Below, in pieces: positions 23,775 to 32,864 of a DNA stretch of 64,000 bases. A program made the position numbers and the translations under genes. Source of the DNA: Butyrivibrio sp. YAB3001. Lineage in GTDB: Bacteria > Bacillota > Clostridia > Lachnospirales > Lachnospiraceae. Within the stretch, counting starts at the first letter, position 1. Each line of letters begins with the position of its first letter. The notes under the pieces were generated by a model that saw only the letters and a program-made list of their open reading frames with translations, made no database searches and had not been told where the DNA came from. The DNA lies in assembly GCF_900112195.1 (NCBI RefSeq), contig NZ_FOKR01000002.1, forward strand, positions 138,624-202,623. Direction: 5' to 3'.

Positions 23775-26700
23775 ATGATTTCCAAAGATTACACATTAGG
23801 TATTGATATCGGTTCCACGACTGTTAAGATTGCACTCTTAGATAATAAACATAACATTATCTTTTCTGATTATAAGAGGCATTTTGCAAACATACAGGAA
23901 ACTCTCGCTTCACTTTTGCAGGAAGCAAGCAAGGTAAGTGGCAACGTTGTGCTTCACCCTGTAATTACAGGTTCCGGCGGTCTTACTCTTGCCAAGCATC
24001 TTGATGTGCCTTTTGTGCAGGAAGTTATTGCAGTTTCTACTTCATTAAAAGAACTTGCACCTAAAACTGATGTAGCTATAGAACTTGGCGGCGAAGATGC
24101 CAAGATTATATATTTTGAAGGTGGCAATGTTGAACAGCGTATGAATGGTATCTGTGCCGGTGGTACAGGTTCTTTCATAGACCAGATGGCATCTTTGTTA
24201 CAGACAGATGCATCAGGTCTTAATGAATATGCCAAAAATTATAATTCACTATATACTATTGCCGCCCGTTGCGGAGTTTTTGCAAAGTCCGATATTCAGC
24301 CTCTTATCAATGAGGGCGCTACAAAAGAAGATCTTGCAGCCTCTATATTCCAGGCGGTGGTAAATCAGACTATTTCTGGTCTTGCCTGTGGTAAGCCAAT
24401 AAGAGGTCATGTTGCTTTCCTTGGCGGGCCACTGCACTTCTTAGATCAGCTTAAAGCTGCTTTTATCCGTACTCTTAAACTTGATGAGGAACACACAATA
24501 GATACAGCAAATTCGCATCTTTTTGCTGCTATAGGTTCTGCCTTGAATGCAAAAGAAGAAAACCATTATTCTATGGATGAAATGGTTGGAAAACTTTCCC
24601 ATAAAATAGTAATGGATGCAGAAGTATCCAGATTGGACCCTCTTTTCAAAAATGAGAGTGATTACAAAGAATTCAGAAACAGACAGGATCAATACAGAGT
24701 CAAGACAAGAAAGCTTGATGATTATAAAGGTAATGCTTTCCTTGGAATTGATGCCGGTTCTACAACAACTAAGTGCGCTCTTATAAGTGAAGGCGGCGAT
24801 CTTCTTTATTCATTTTATTCAAGCAACAACGGAAGCCCTTTAAAGACTGCTATATCTTCCATTCAGGAAATATATAAGCTTATGCCAAAGGGTGTGAGAA
24901 TTGCGCGTGCATGCTCAACCGGTTATGGTGAAGCTTTGCTTAAGTCTGCACTTCTTCTTGACGACGGTGAAGTTGAAACAATTGCCCATTACAATGCTGC
25001 TGCATTTTTTGACCCCGAAGTTGACTGCATCCTTGATATAGGCGGTCAGGATATGAAATGTATTCATATCAAGAATCAGTCTGTTGATTCTGTGCAGTTA
25101 AATGAAGCATGCTCTTCAGGTTGCGGCTCATTTATTGAGACATTTGCTAAATCTCTAGATTACAGTGTTCAGGATTTTGCTCATGTAGCTCTTTTTGCAA
25201 AGTCACCGGTAGATCTTGGCACTAGATGTACTGTATTCATGAATTCAAGAGTTAAGCAGGCTCAAAAAGAAGGAGCTGATGTTGCAGATATATCTTCAGG
25301 ACTTGCTTATTCTGTTATCAAAAATGCTTTATTTAAAGTTATTAAAGTGTCAGATGCCAAAGATTTAGGAAATCATATAGTTGTTCAGGGCGGAACTTTC
25401 TATAACGATGCTGTTCTTAGAGCATTTGAGATCATCTCCGGTGCGGAGGCAATTCGTCCTGATATTGCCGGAATCATGGGTGCTTTTGGTGCTGCTCTTA
25501 TTGCAAGAGACAGATATTCAGAGACCTGTGACTACAAAACTACTATGCTTTCAATCGAACAGATAAATAACCTGGAATATTCTACAAGCATGACAACCTG
25601 CCAGGGATGCACCAACCATTGCAGACTTACAATCAACAAGTTTACCGGTGGCCGTCAACATATTTCGGGAAACAGATGTGAAAGAGGTATCGGTAAAGTT
25701 AAAAATGCTGATAATATTCCTAATCTTTTTGACTATAAATATAAGAGACTATTTAAATATGAACCACTCTCACCGGATAAAGCAACTCGTGGAACTGTTG
25801 GTATTCCAAGAGTACTAAACTTCTACGAAAACTATCCTTTCTGGTTCACATTTTTTACAAAACTTGGATATAGAGTTGTACTGTCCCCTCGCTCCACACA
25901 TCAGATCTACGAGCTTGGTATCGAATCAATCCCAAGTGAATCTGAATGTTATCCTGCCAAGATAAGTCACGGACATATCGAATGGCTTATCAAACAAAAG
26001 GTTGATTTTATATTCTATCCCGGATTATTTTATGAACGTGAGGAAGTTGAAGGTGCAACCAACCACTACAACTGCCCTATTGTTACGTCTTACTCAGAAA
26101 ACATTAAAAATAACGTTGAGTCAATAACAAGCGGACAGGTTAAATTAAGAAATCCTTTCATGGCATTTACTTCATTAGAGACTGCAACCAGTTCTCTTGT
26201 AAAAGAGTTCAGTGAAATTCCTGCTGATGAAATCGTTAAGGCAGCAAAGGCTGGCTGGGATGAAATGAATGTTGCCCGAAAAGATGTCCAGCAAAAGGGT
26301 GAAGAAACACTTAAATGGATGGAAGAAAACGGCAGACACGGAATTGTTCTCGCAGGTCGTCCATATCATATTGATCCCGAGATCAACCATGGTATTCCTG
26401 ATATGATCTGTTCCTATGGTGTTGCTGTTCTTACTGAAGACAGTGTTTCACATCTGGGGCACCCTGAAAGACCTCTTATCGTATCAGACCAATGGATGTA
26501 CCACTCAAGATTGTATGCTGCAGCAAGTTTTGTAAGAACAAGAGATGACCTGGATCTTATACAGTTAAACTCTTTCGGATGCGGACTTGATGCTGTTACA
26601 ACAGATCAGGTAAATGATATTCTTTCCGGGTCAGATAAGATTTATACATGCCTTAAGATTGATGAAGTAAACAATCTCGGAAGTGCAAGAATCAGAGTAA

Positions 26701-28025
26701 GATCGCTTCTTGCTGCCATAAGAGTAAGAAAGCAAAAGCACAAAGAAAGAACAATTAGGGAATGCTCAAACCACAGAGTTATTTTCACAGAGGAAATGCG
26801 CAAGAATTACACATTGCTCTGTCCTCAGATGTCACCTATACATTTTGACATCCTGGAACCTGCTTTTGCTGCATGCGGTTACAATTTTGTAGTAATGCAG
26901 AATGATAACAGACATGCTATCGATATGGGACTTAAATATGTTAATAATGACGCCTGCTACCCTTCTCTTTGGGTTGTTGGTCAGATTATGGACGAGCTTC
27001 ATTCCGGCAAATATGACTTAAACAGAACTGCTGTCGTAATGTCTCAGACAGGTGGCGGATGCAGAGCAACAAATTATGTAGGTTTCATCAGGAGAGCCTT
27101 GAAGAAAGCAGGTATGGAACAGATTCCTGTTGTATCCCTTAATCTTTCTAAATTAGAAGCTAATCCAGGTTTCCATATTAACTTTGAAATGCTTCAGCGC
27201 GCTGCATACGGTACTGTATTTGGAGATATTTTCATGAGATGTGTTTATCGTATGCGTCCTTATGAAAAAGTTAAAGGTTCCGTAGATGCCTGCCACGAAA
27301 AATGGCTTCCTGTTGTTAAAGAATTTGTTACTGCAAAGCATATGAGTCTCTTTAAATTCGAAAAGCTTTGCCGTGAAATTATAGAAGATTTTGACAAGAT
27401 AGAGATTACAGATGAGGTTAAACCAAGAGTTGGTGTTGTTGGAGAAATACTTGTAAAGTTTGCTCCTGCTGCAAACAATCATCTGGTTGAGCTTCTTGAA
27501 GCAGAAGGTGCTGAGGCTGTTGTTCCGGATCTTATAGATTTCATGCTATATTGCTTCTACAATCAGATTTACAAAGCTGAAGAATTGGGAACAAGTAAAA
27601 AGACTGCTGCATTAATGAAAGCATCCATCTGGGCTATAGAAAAATTAAGAAGCGGTGCTTCAAAAGCATTTGAGCGCAGTGTGCATTTTGAGCCACCAAC
27701 AAGTATTTATAAACTTGTAGATTATGCAAAGCCTATTGTTTCAATTGGTAATCAGACCGGTGAAGGATGGTTCTTGACCGGAGAAATGGTTGAGCTTATT
27801 AAAGAAGGCGCTACTAATATCGTATGTACACAGCCTTTTGGTTGTCTTCCTAATCACGTTGTAGGAAAAGGCGTTATAAAACAGATGCGTCATTTGTATC
27901 CTGGTTGTAACATTGTAGCAATTGATTACGATCCGGGTGCTTCAGAAGTAAATCAGCTTAACAGAATCAAACTGATGCTTTCTACTGCACAGCGTAAAGT
28001 TGACGAAAATAAAAAAGCAATTTGA
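23775..28025 (+). CDS. giant 2-hydroxyacyl-CoA dehydratase activase-related protein
   Basis: 1,416 residues. Two ASKHA ATPase domains of the BadF/BadG/HgdC type lie at about 5-260 (LGIDIGSTTVKIA) and 322-580 (LGIDAGSTTTKCAL). The first keeps the [4Fe-4S] ligands Cys127 (GICAGGTGSF) and Cys166 (AARCGVFAKSD), as known for HgdC; the second keeps ACSSGCGSF and GTRCTVF. A cysteine-rich patch near 610-640 (CQGCTNHCRL, GNRCERG) is followed by DUF2229 (about 680-900) and a C-terminal HgdB-like region. Such proteins may pump electrons into radical dehydratases, but their substrate is unknown. It stands alone with its own promoter and terminator; no dehydratase genes are adjacent. Confidence 0.88.
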   Translation: MISKDYTLGIDIGSTTVKIALLDNKHNIIFSDYKRHFANIQETLASLLQEASKVSGNVVLHPVITGSGGLTLAKHLDVPFVQEVIAVSTSLKELAPKTDVAIELGGEDAKIIYFEGGNVEQRMNGICAGGTGSFIDQMASLLQTDASGLNEYAKNYNSLYTIAARCGVFAKSDIQPLINEGATKEDLAASIFQAVVNQTISGLACGKPIRGHVAFLGGPLHFLDQLKAAFIRTLKLDEEHTIDTANSHLFAAIGSALNAKEENHYSMDEMVGKLSHKIVMDAEVSRLDPLFKNESDYKEFRNRQDQYRVKTRKLDDYKGNAFLGIDAGSTTTKCALISEGGDLLYSFYSSNNGSPLKTAISSIQEIYKLMPKGVRIARACSTGYGEALLKSALLLDDGEVETIAHYNAAAFFDPEVDCILDIGGQDMKCIHIKNQSVDSVQLNEACSSGCGSFIETFAKSLDYSVQDFAHVALFAKSPVDLGTRCTVFMNSRVKQAQKEGADVADISSGLAYSVIKNALFKVIKVSDAKDLGNHIVVQGGTFYNDAVLRAFEIISGAEAIRPDIAGIMGAFGAALIARDRYSETCDYKTTMLSIEQINNLEYSTSMTTCQGCTNHCRLTINKFTGGRQHISGNRCERGIGKVKNADNIPNLFDYKYKRLFKYEPLSPDKATRGTVGIPRVLNFYENYPFWFTFFTKLGYRVVLSPRSTHQIYELGIESIPSESECYPAKISHGHIEWLIKQKVDFIFYPGLFYEREEVEGATNHYNCPIVTSYSENIKNNVESITSGQVKLRNPFMAFTSLETATSSLVKEFSEIPADEIVKAAKAGWDEMNVARKDVQQKGEETLKWMEENGRHGIVLAGRPYHIDPEINHGIPDMICSYGVAVLTEDSVSHLGHPERPLIVSDQWMYHSRLYAAASFVRTRDDLDLIQLNSFGCGLDAVTTDQVNDILSGSDKIYTCLKIDEVNNLGSARIRVRSLLAAIRVRKQKHKERTIRECSNHRVIFTEEMRKNYTLLCPQMSPIHFDILEPAFAACGYNFVVMQNDNRHAIDMGLKYVNNDACYPSLWVVGQIMDELHSGKYDLNRTAVVMSQTGGGCRATNYVGFIRRALKKAGMEQIPVVSLNLSKLEANPGFHINFEMLQRAAYGTVFGDIFMRCVYRMRPYEKVKGSVDACHEKWLPVVKEFVTAKHMSLFKFEKLCREIIEDFDKIEITDEVKPRVGVVGEILVKFAPAANNHLVELLEAEGAEAVVPDLIDFMLYCFYNQIYKAEELGTSKKTAALMKASIWAIEKLRSGASKAFERSVHFEPPTSIYKLVDYAKPIVSIGNQTGEGWFLTGEMVELIKEGATNIVCTQPFGCLPNHVVGKGVIKQMRHLYPGCNIVAIDYDPGASEVNQLNRIKLMLSTAQRKVDENKKAI

Positions 28026-28032
28026 TCAAGTA

Positions 28033-28070
28033 AAAAAGACTCAAAGCCTTCAAAAGCTTTGAGTCTTTTT
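28033..28070. terminator. bidirectional terminator between the activase gene and the next gene
   Basis: AAAAAGACTCAAAGC (28033-28047) and GCTTTGAGTCTTTTT (28056-28070) form a 15-bp stem with an 8-nt loop. T-runs are present at the 3-prime end on both strands, so it can serve both convergent genes. Confidence 0.9.
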
Positions 28071-28096
28071 CGTTTAATCATTTGCAATCGTAAAAA

Positions 28097-28684
28097 TCAA
28101 GCCTCAGTTGTCTTATCTGCTAAAAGACTTTTAACAAGATTATCCATAGATTCATGAGTGTATGATTTGCCATTTATGTCTGCAAAGAAATTGAATTTGC
28201 CCGATTTATCCATACGAAGACCAAAGTTTGCAATTTCATCTTTCTCATCGGTATTCTGAGAAATTTTCTCACTCATTTCCTTGATTTTACCCATAGCATC
28301 GTCAATCTGACCTAAAAGTTTATCTTTTGCATCTTTATCCTTAGGATCTTCTGATGCCAATAGTTTCATTTCATCCTCAGAAAGAATTATGCTATACTCA
28401 AGTTCTCCACCAATCTGTGAGAGATCATCATTAGGCCCAGCCACGAACACATCGGCATTATCGTATTTCTTTTGTAAAAGATCTACAACTTTGCCGTACA
28501 TTTCAACTTCAGGTGAAAATTCAACCTTAGCGCTCTCTCCAAATTTATCCAGAGCTTTAACGTTTTTCTTATCACCTGCATTCTTGCCTGCCGGTCCACG
28601 AATTTTGCTATTTTGTGCACCATTCTTGGACTGATCAACACCACGAAACAGCTGATTAATGTTTCCACTAATGTTATTAGCCAT
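28097..28684 (-). CDS. unknown soluble acidic protein
   Basis: Not recognised. 195 residues with no signal peptide or membrane helix. The first 45 residues are polar and low in complexity (SKNGAQNSKIRGPAGKNAGD), then a predicted helical, strongly charged body (SEDEMKLLASEDPKDKDAKD) and a C-terminal piece with FNFFADINGKSYTH. The start has a strong AAGGAGGAAAA at 5-8 nt. It is a single-gene unit: terminator behind it, and two hairpins in its leader. It may be a lineage-specific Lachnospiraceae protein. Confidence 0.65.
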   Translation of the reverse strand: MANNISGNINQLFRGVDQSKNGAQNSKIRGPAGKNAGDKKNVKALDKFGESAKVEFSPEVEMYGKVVDLLQKKYDNADVFVAGPNDDLSQIGGELEYSIILSEDEMKLLASEDPKDKDAKDKLLGQIDDAMGKIKEMSEKISQNTDEKDEIANFGLRMDKSGKFNFFADINGKSYTHESMDNLVKSLLADKTTEA

Positions 28685-28708
28685 ATCTTTTCCTCCTTGA
28701 AATAATTG

Positions 28709-28769
28709 TTGCAGAGTCCGTTCTGCAATTAAAAAAACAAATTTTGTAATGGGCCAAACTACCCCATTA
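28709..28769 (-). promoter_or_regulatory. two hairpins in the leader of the unknown gene
   Basis: On the minus strand TAATGGG (28769-28763) pairs with CCCATTA (28753-28747) over 9 nt, then TTGCAGA (28728-28722) pairs with TCTGCAA (28715-28709) over 6 nt. The second hairpin ends about 24 nt before the start codon. No T-tract is present. A structured leader is seen; regulation by it is inference. Confidence 0.4.
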
Positions 28770-28852
28770 GAACGATTCTATCTTGATTTCAGCGTATCAT
28801 CACAGTATATTAAAAACAATTAAATATATATTAAATGTACTTATAATTGAAA

Positions 28853-28887
28853 AAAACTTCCAAAAATATAAAATTTTCGGAAGTTTT
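28853..28887 (-). terminator. terminator of the cytidylate-kinase-like gene
   Basis: AAAACTTCC (28879-28887 read on the minus strand) pairs with GGAAGTTTT (28861-28853), with extra A-T pairing inside, followed by a run of seven Ts. It lies 9 nt after the stop codon at 28896. Confidence 0.75.
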
Positions 28888-28895
28888 ATTTCATA

Positions 28896-29531
28896 TTATT
28901 TATTTCTTGATTGTTCAAAATCTTCAATATACTGAAGAATAAATTTAACAGTTCCTTCGATACCTAAAATTCCTGAATTGATGGAAAGATCATAGCTGTC
29001 AGCTCGTCCCCACTTCTTTGATGAATAATAATTATAGTAGCTTTGTCTCTGCTTATCCTTTTTATTCATCATCTCGCGAGCCTGTTCATCGGTTTTGACA
29101 TCAGCAAAACGTTCCTTGATACGTTTTATCTTAGTCTGCTCGTCTGCATGAATAAAGATATCCAATACATTGTCATATTCACTAAGTGCATAATCCGCAC
29201 ATCTTCCAACTATAACGCAAGGGCCTTCTTCTGCAATTTTCTTAATAGTATCAAATTGAGCAAGAAATACTTTATGACTAATTGGCATATCAACAAAACT
29301 GGATGCATTATAACCAAATGAATATGTATCCATTACAAGATTATATAAAAATGAATTGGTCGGCCTCTCATCATGATTTTGAATCATCTCTTCACAGAAA
29401 CCGCTTTCTTTAGCTGCTCTGCTAAGAAGTTCCTTATCATAACATTTAATCCCGAAATGTTCAGCTACTTTTTCACCGATTTCTCTTCCGCCAGAACCAA
29501 ATTGTCTGCCTATAGTAATAATTGTGTTCAT
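28896..29531 (-). CDS. cytidylate kinase-like family protein
   Basis: 211-residue P-loop protein of the cytidylate-kinase-like (AAA_26) family. The N-terminal phosphate loop is ITIGRQFGSGGREIGEKVAE, followed by CVIVGRCADYAL and the RIKERF / DKQRQSYYNYYSSKKWG region typical of the family. It is distinct from CMP kinase proper, and its substrate is unknown. The ATG follows GGGGTGAGGGT. It is the last gene before a terminator, 49 nt downstream of rluD. Confidence 0.85.
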   Translation of the reverse strand: MNTIITIGRQFGSGGREIGEKVAEHFGIKCYDKELLSRAAKESGFCEEMIQNHDERPTNSFLYNLVMDTYSFGYNASSFVDMPISHKVFLAQFDTIKKIAEEGPCVIVGRCADYALSEYDNVLDIFIHADEQTKIKRIKERFADVKTDEQAREMMNKKDKQRQSYYNYYSSKKWGRADSYDLSINSGILGIEGTVKFILQYIEDFEQSRNK

Positions 29532-29580
29532 ACCCTCACCCCTTTTACATATATATGTATGTATGTAACTATATTTTAAC

Positions 29581-30507
29581 CTATTTCATAACATCAAGCA
29601 AATGTGAAAAATACTCAGGAAGTGGAGCATCAGTCTCAACATACTCTTTTGTTACAGGATGAATGAAACCAAGAGTTTTGGCATGAAGGCACTGGCCTTC
29701 TGTTTTATACTTGGATTTTCGTCCCGGTGCATATACCTCGTCACCAAGAAGCGGATGTCCAATGTGGCTCATATGAACACGAATCTGATGTGTACGCCCC
29801 GTTTTAAGTTTGCACTCAATATATGTAAAACCATCTTCTTCAAAACGCTTCAATACCTTATAATGCGTGAATGCATATTTCCCATTTTCAACCACTGCCA
29901 TCTTTTTTCTATCAGCAGTGCTTCTGCCTATAGGACCTTCAACATCGCCTTCATCTTCACGAATCACACCATAACAGATTGCATGATAAACACGATTTAT
30001 ACTATGGTCTTTTAACTGCTGCGCGATATCTTTATGAGCATTATCATTTTTGCATATAATAATTGAACCGGTTGTATCCTTGTCAATACGATGAACGATA
30101 CCCGGTCTCATAACACCGTTTATTCCTGATAGGTTATCTCTACAATGATACATTACTGCATTTACAAGGGTATTTTCATAATGCCCTGCCGCAGGATGCA
30201 CAACCATTCCCTTAGGTTTATTGATAACAGCAACATCATTATCTTCATAAAGAATATCAAGAGGAATATCCTGAGGAACAATTTGAGGAATCTCAATTGG
30301 AGGGATTTCCATTACAATATGGTCGCCTTCAGATACCTTAAATGAAGCTTTCACATTTTTATCATTGCAAAAAACTTTTTTATCATCAATTATCTTTTGA
30401 ATATATGTACGTGAAAAAGAATCGATAAGTTCACTTATAAGCTTATCGATTCTCATGCCATCATATTCATCTGTAACTGCAAATTCAAATACTTCGTTAT
30501 TATTCAT
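29581..30507 (-). CDS. rluD: RluD-type 23S rRNA pseudouridine synthase
   Basis: 308-residue RluA-family enzyme. An S4 domain at about 18-75 (MRIDKLISELIDSFSRTYIQ), then VINKPKGMVVHPAAGH and the catalytic Asp in HRIDKDTTG; GRTHQIRVHMSHIGHPLLGD completes the core. The pairing with lspA upstream (TAATG overlap of 1 nt) is the standard lspA-rluD (ylyB) arrangement of Firmicutes and supports RluD-type function at the helix 69 uridines of 23S rRNA. Confidence 0.92.
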   Translation of the reverse strand: MNNNEVFEFAVTDEYDGMRIDKLISELIDSFSRTYIQKIIDDKKVFCNDKNVKASFKVSEGDHIVMEIPPIEIPQIVPQDIPLDILYEDNDVAVINKPKGMVVHPAAGHYENTLVNAVMYHCRDNLSGINGVMRPGIVHRIDKDTTGSIIICKNDNAHKDIAQQLKDHSINRVYHAICYGVIREDEGDVEGPIGRSTADRKKMAVVENGKYAFTHYKVLKRFEEDGFTYIECKLKTGRTHQIRVHMSHIGHPLLGDEVYAPGRKSKYKTEGQCLHAKTLGFIHPVTKEYVETDAPLPEYFSHLLDVMK

Positions 30508-31043
30508 TAGAATTCCCTGAATTTTTTCTGTTGCCTGAAGCTTAAGAAATTGAAATCATTTTCTTTATAATAGAATAAAAATAGTATTATAAATACAAAT
30601 GTTGAAACAGTAACATAAATATCCGCTACATTAAAGATTGGGAAATTAATTATAACAAAATAAATAAAATCCACAACATAATCATTCTTTATTCTGTCTA
30701 TCATATTTCCGGCAGCGCCGCTGGCGACAAATATCAGTAAAACATGCATTATGTCATATTTTTTGTCATCAGGTAATCTAAACAACACATACGCTATTAC
30801 AATCAGAATCATTATTGCTACCAGTACAAAAAATACTTTCTGATTTTGAAGCATCCCAAAAGCAGCACCTGAATTCTTCAAAAAATTTAGCTCCAATACT
30901 CCGCTTATAATCTTAAATGATGGCTTATCCTGCAAATATTTTACAGCAAGATGTTTTGTAAATTGATCAAAAAAAACAAGAACAAGTATTGATAAAAGAT
31001 CTACCGCTAGAAATATTTTCTTTTTCTTTGTTATATTATTCAT
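30507..31043 (-). CDS. lspA: lipoprotein signal peptidase (signal peptidase II)
   Basis: Membrane aspartic protease that cleaves lipoprotein signal peptides. Four hydrophobic helices (about 13-31, 67-87, 95-112, 136-158). The family motifs with the two catalytic aspartates are GAAGNMIDRI and FNVADIYVTV; FLKNSGAAFG is the conserved NxGAAFG segment. 178 residues, slightly long at the C-terminus because of a basic tail. It shares one base with rluD and lies 15 nt after aroB. Confidence 0.95.
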   Translation of the reverse strand: MNNITKKKKIFLAVDLLSILVLVFFDQFTKHLAVKYLQDKPSFKIISGVLELNFLKNSGAAFGMLQNQKVFFVLVAIMILIVIAYVLFRLPDDKKYDIMHVLLIFVASGAAGNMIDRIKNDYVVDFIYFVIINFPIFNVADIYVTVSTFVFIILFLFYYKENDFNFLSFRQQKKFREF

Positions 31044-31058
31044 TTATAAAAAAGTCTC

Positions 31059-32162
31059 CTAGTCATTTGTTTCGATATACAAAATTTCTTCAAGAGCTGC
31101 CTTCATCTCACTATCTGAAACATCCGTTGAAATAAAGGATTTGCCTATTCCCTTTAATAGAATAAACTTAATGCTTCCTTGGTCAGCCTTTTTATCAGAT
31201 TTAGTAAGTGCAATAACTTCATCCGGATTTATCTCTTCAACAGATATAGGCAGATTAAATGGCACAAACATATCTCTGATTTCATAATATTCTTCCATTG
31301 AAATCAGCTCTTTTTTCCAGGAAATAAAAGCTGCAGCCACGCACCCAAGAGCAACACATTCTCCATGATATAATTCAAAGTTTTTAGCCTTTTCAATAGC
31401 ATGTCCCAATGTATGTCCGAAATTAAGAAGCGCTCTGTCGCCTTTTTCTGTAGGATCCTTCTCAACAACAGCTTTTTTGATTTCACAGCTGCGCATGATC
31501 ATTTCAATCAATACATCCTGATCCTTATCACCTATTTCATACATATTCTCTAAAAGCCATGTATAAAAATCCTGATCTTTTATAAGACCATGTTTCATTA
31601 CTTCTGCAAAGCCTGATGCAAACTGTCTTTCAGGCAAAGTCTTTAATGTAGATACGTTTGTGTAAACAAGCCTTGGCATATGAAAAGCACCGACCATATT
31701 TTTATAGCCGTCAAAATCAACGCCTGTCTTACCACCGATACTGCTATCAGTTTGAGCAAGAAGTGTTGTAGGTACCTGAACAAAAGAAATGCCTCTTAAA
31801 TAAGTTGCAGCAGTAAAACCTGCCATATCTCCAACAACTCCTCCGCCAAGAGCAACAATCAGATCATGTCTGTCAAAATGATTCTCTATGAGAACCTGGT
31901 ATATCTTCTTAACTTCGTTTAGATTCTTATTATCCTCACCTGCCGGGATTGCATATACGATCACATTAGAAGCTATTTGTGATAAAACCTTTTTTACTTC
32001 ATCAGCATAGAGCCCTGAAACATTAGAATCTGTTATAATAGCAATTTTTCTACCTTTAAATCCTAATTCATCAATTTTGCAAGAAAGCTCACTAAAATCA
32101 GTAGTGAATATAATATCATAGCATGGCTTTTTTTCATAATTTATAGTCAATGTACTACTCAT
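31059..32162 (-). CDS. aroB: 3-dehydroquinate synthase
   Basis: Converts DAHP to 3-dehydroquinate, step 2 of the shikimate pathway; NAD- and zinc-dependent. Motifs seen: ALGGGVVGDMAGFTAATYLRG, QVPTTLLAQTDSSIGGKTGV, the zinc ligands in EVMKHG, FGHTLGHAIE and YHGECVALG. 367 residues, complete. It is not in an aro cluster: neighbours are lspA and sepF. Aromatic precursor synthesis fits with the iorA and ligase pair at the right end only loosely. Confidence 0.96.
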   Translation of the reverse strand: MSSTLTINYEKKPCYDIIFTTDFSELSCKIDELGFKGRKIAIITDSNVSGLYADEVKKVLSQIASNVIVYAIPAGEDNKNLNEVKKIYQVLIENHFDRHDLIVALGGGVVGDMAGFTAATYLRGISFVQVPTTLLAQTDSSIGGKTGVDFDGYKNMVGAFHMPRLVYTNVSTLKTLPERQFASGFAEVMKHGLIKDQDFYTWLLENMYEIGDKDQDVLIEMIMRSCEIKKAVVEKDPTEKGDRALLNFGHTLGHAIEKAKNFELYHGECVALGCVAAAFISWKKELISMEEYYEIRDMFVPFNLPISVEEINPDEVIALTKSDKKADQGSIKFILLKGIGKSFISTDVSDSEMKAALEEILYIETND

Positions 32163-32184
32163 TCCAATACCTCATATCAAAAAT

Positions 32185-32220
32185 AAGGCTGTTGACTATT
32201 AAGCTACTGTCAACAGCCTT
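32185..32220 (-). terminator. terminator of sepF
   Basis: A 12-bp perfect stem, AAGGCTGTTGAC (32185-32196) with GTCAACAGCCTT (32209-32220), 12-nt loop. On the minus strand it starts 14 nt after the sepF stop and is followed by ATTTTT. Confidence 0.75.
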
Positions 32221-32234
32221 GTATTAATTATCGT

Positions 32235-32768
32235 TTAATCAATCTGCTGTGGGCCATCAGCGAATCCACCGCCAAAAGCACCATTAATCATTGTCTGGAA
32301 GTCTCCTGAGATATCTACAGATGCAGGTGTAATTATGAAAATATATCTTGATATTTTTTGTAAATTACCGGAAATAGCAAATGTAGAACCGGAAGTAAAG
32401 TCTATAATTCTCTGAGCAATATCAACATCAAGTCCTTCAAGATTCAAAACAACTGTGCGATTTGCTAAAAGAGTCTCTGTTATCTCTCTAGCATCTTCTA
32501 CGGATGTAGGTTTGATAACACAAACTTCCATTCCTGCAGCGCTAAGTGATTTCTTACTTCTGGCCGGAACAACCTTAGGCGCTGTCTTCTTAGCACGCTC
32601 CTCAGCTAAATCTATGCTAGAGTTATCCTTCACAGCAGGAGCAGAACTTATTGATTCTATCTTAGAACTGCTACCCTTGTAATCGTCATCATAATCGTCG
32701 TCGTAATATCCGCTATCATCTTCCCCATTAAGCTGAATTGCCTTTAAAAATCTATCCATTACGCTCAT
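32235..32768 (-). CDS. sepF: cell division protein SepF
   Basis: FtsZ-bundling membrane-associated division protein. 177 residues: a short N-terminal amphipathic start (MSVMDRFLKAIQL), an acidic linker rich in Asp and Tyr (YYDDDYDDDY), and the C-terminal SepF domain from about residue 80 (VCVIKPTSVEDAREITETLL, TVVLNLEGLDVDIAQRIIDF, FAISGNLQKIS). It has its own promoter (TTGACA) and terminator, so it may be expressed alone. The HlyD-like gene is immediately upstream. Confidence 0.94.
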   Translation of the reverse strand: MSVMDRFLKAIQLNGEDDSGYYDDDYDDDYKGSSSKIESISSAPAVKDNSSIDLAEERAKKTAPKVVPARSKKSLSAAGMEVCVIKPTSVEDAREITETLLANRTVVLNLEGLDVDIAQRIIDFTSGSTFAISGNLQKISRYIFIITPASVDISGDFQTMINGAFGGGFADGPQQID

Positions 32769-32815
32769 AGTATTTTAACTCCTCGAATCTTTATTCCCAA
32801 ACAAAACCTCTTTAT

Positions 32816-32844
32816 ATATTACGTAAAAATAAAGAATATGTCAA
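32816..32844 (-). promoter_or_regulatory. predicted sigma-A promoter of sepF
   Basis: Minus-strand TTGACA (32844-32839, perfect) and TAATAT (32821-32816) are 17 bp apart. The start codon is 48 nt beyond the -10. Confidence 0.65.
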
Positions 32845-32864
32845 ATTTTCTTTAATAATTTATG

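Noticed and set aside
27153-27482. 109-residue minus-strand frame inside the activase gene
   Set aside because: Antisense shadow of a well-conserved coding region; no promoter or Shine-Dalgarno of note.
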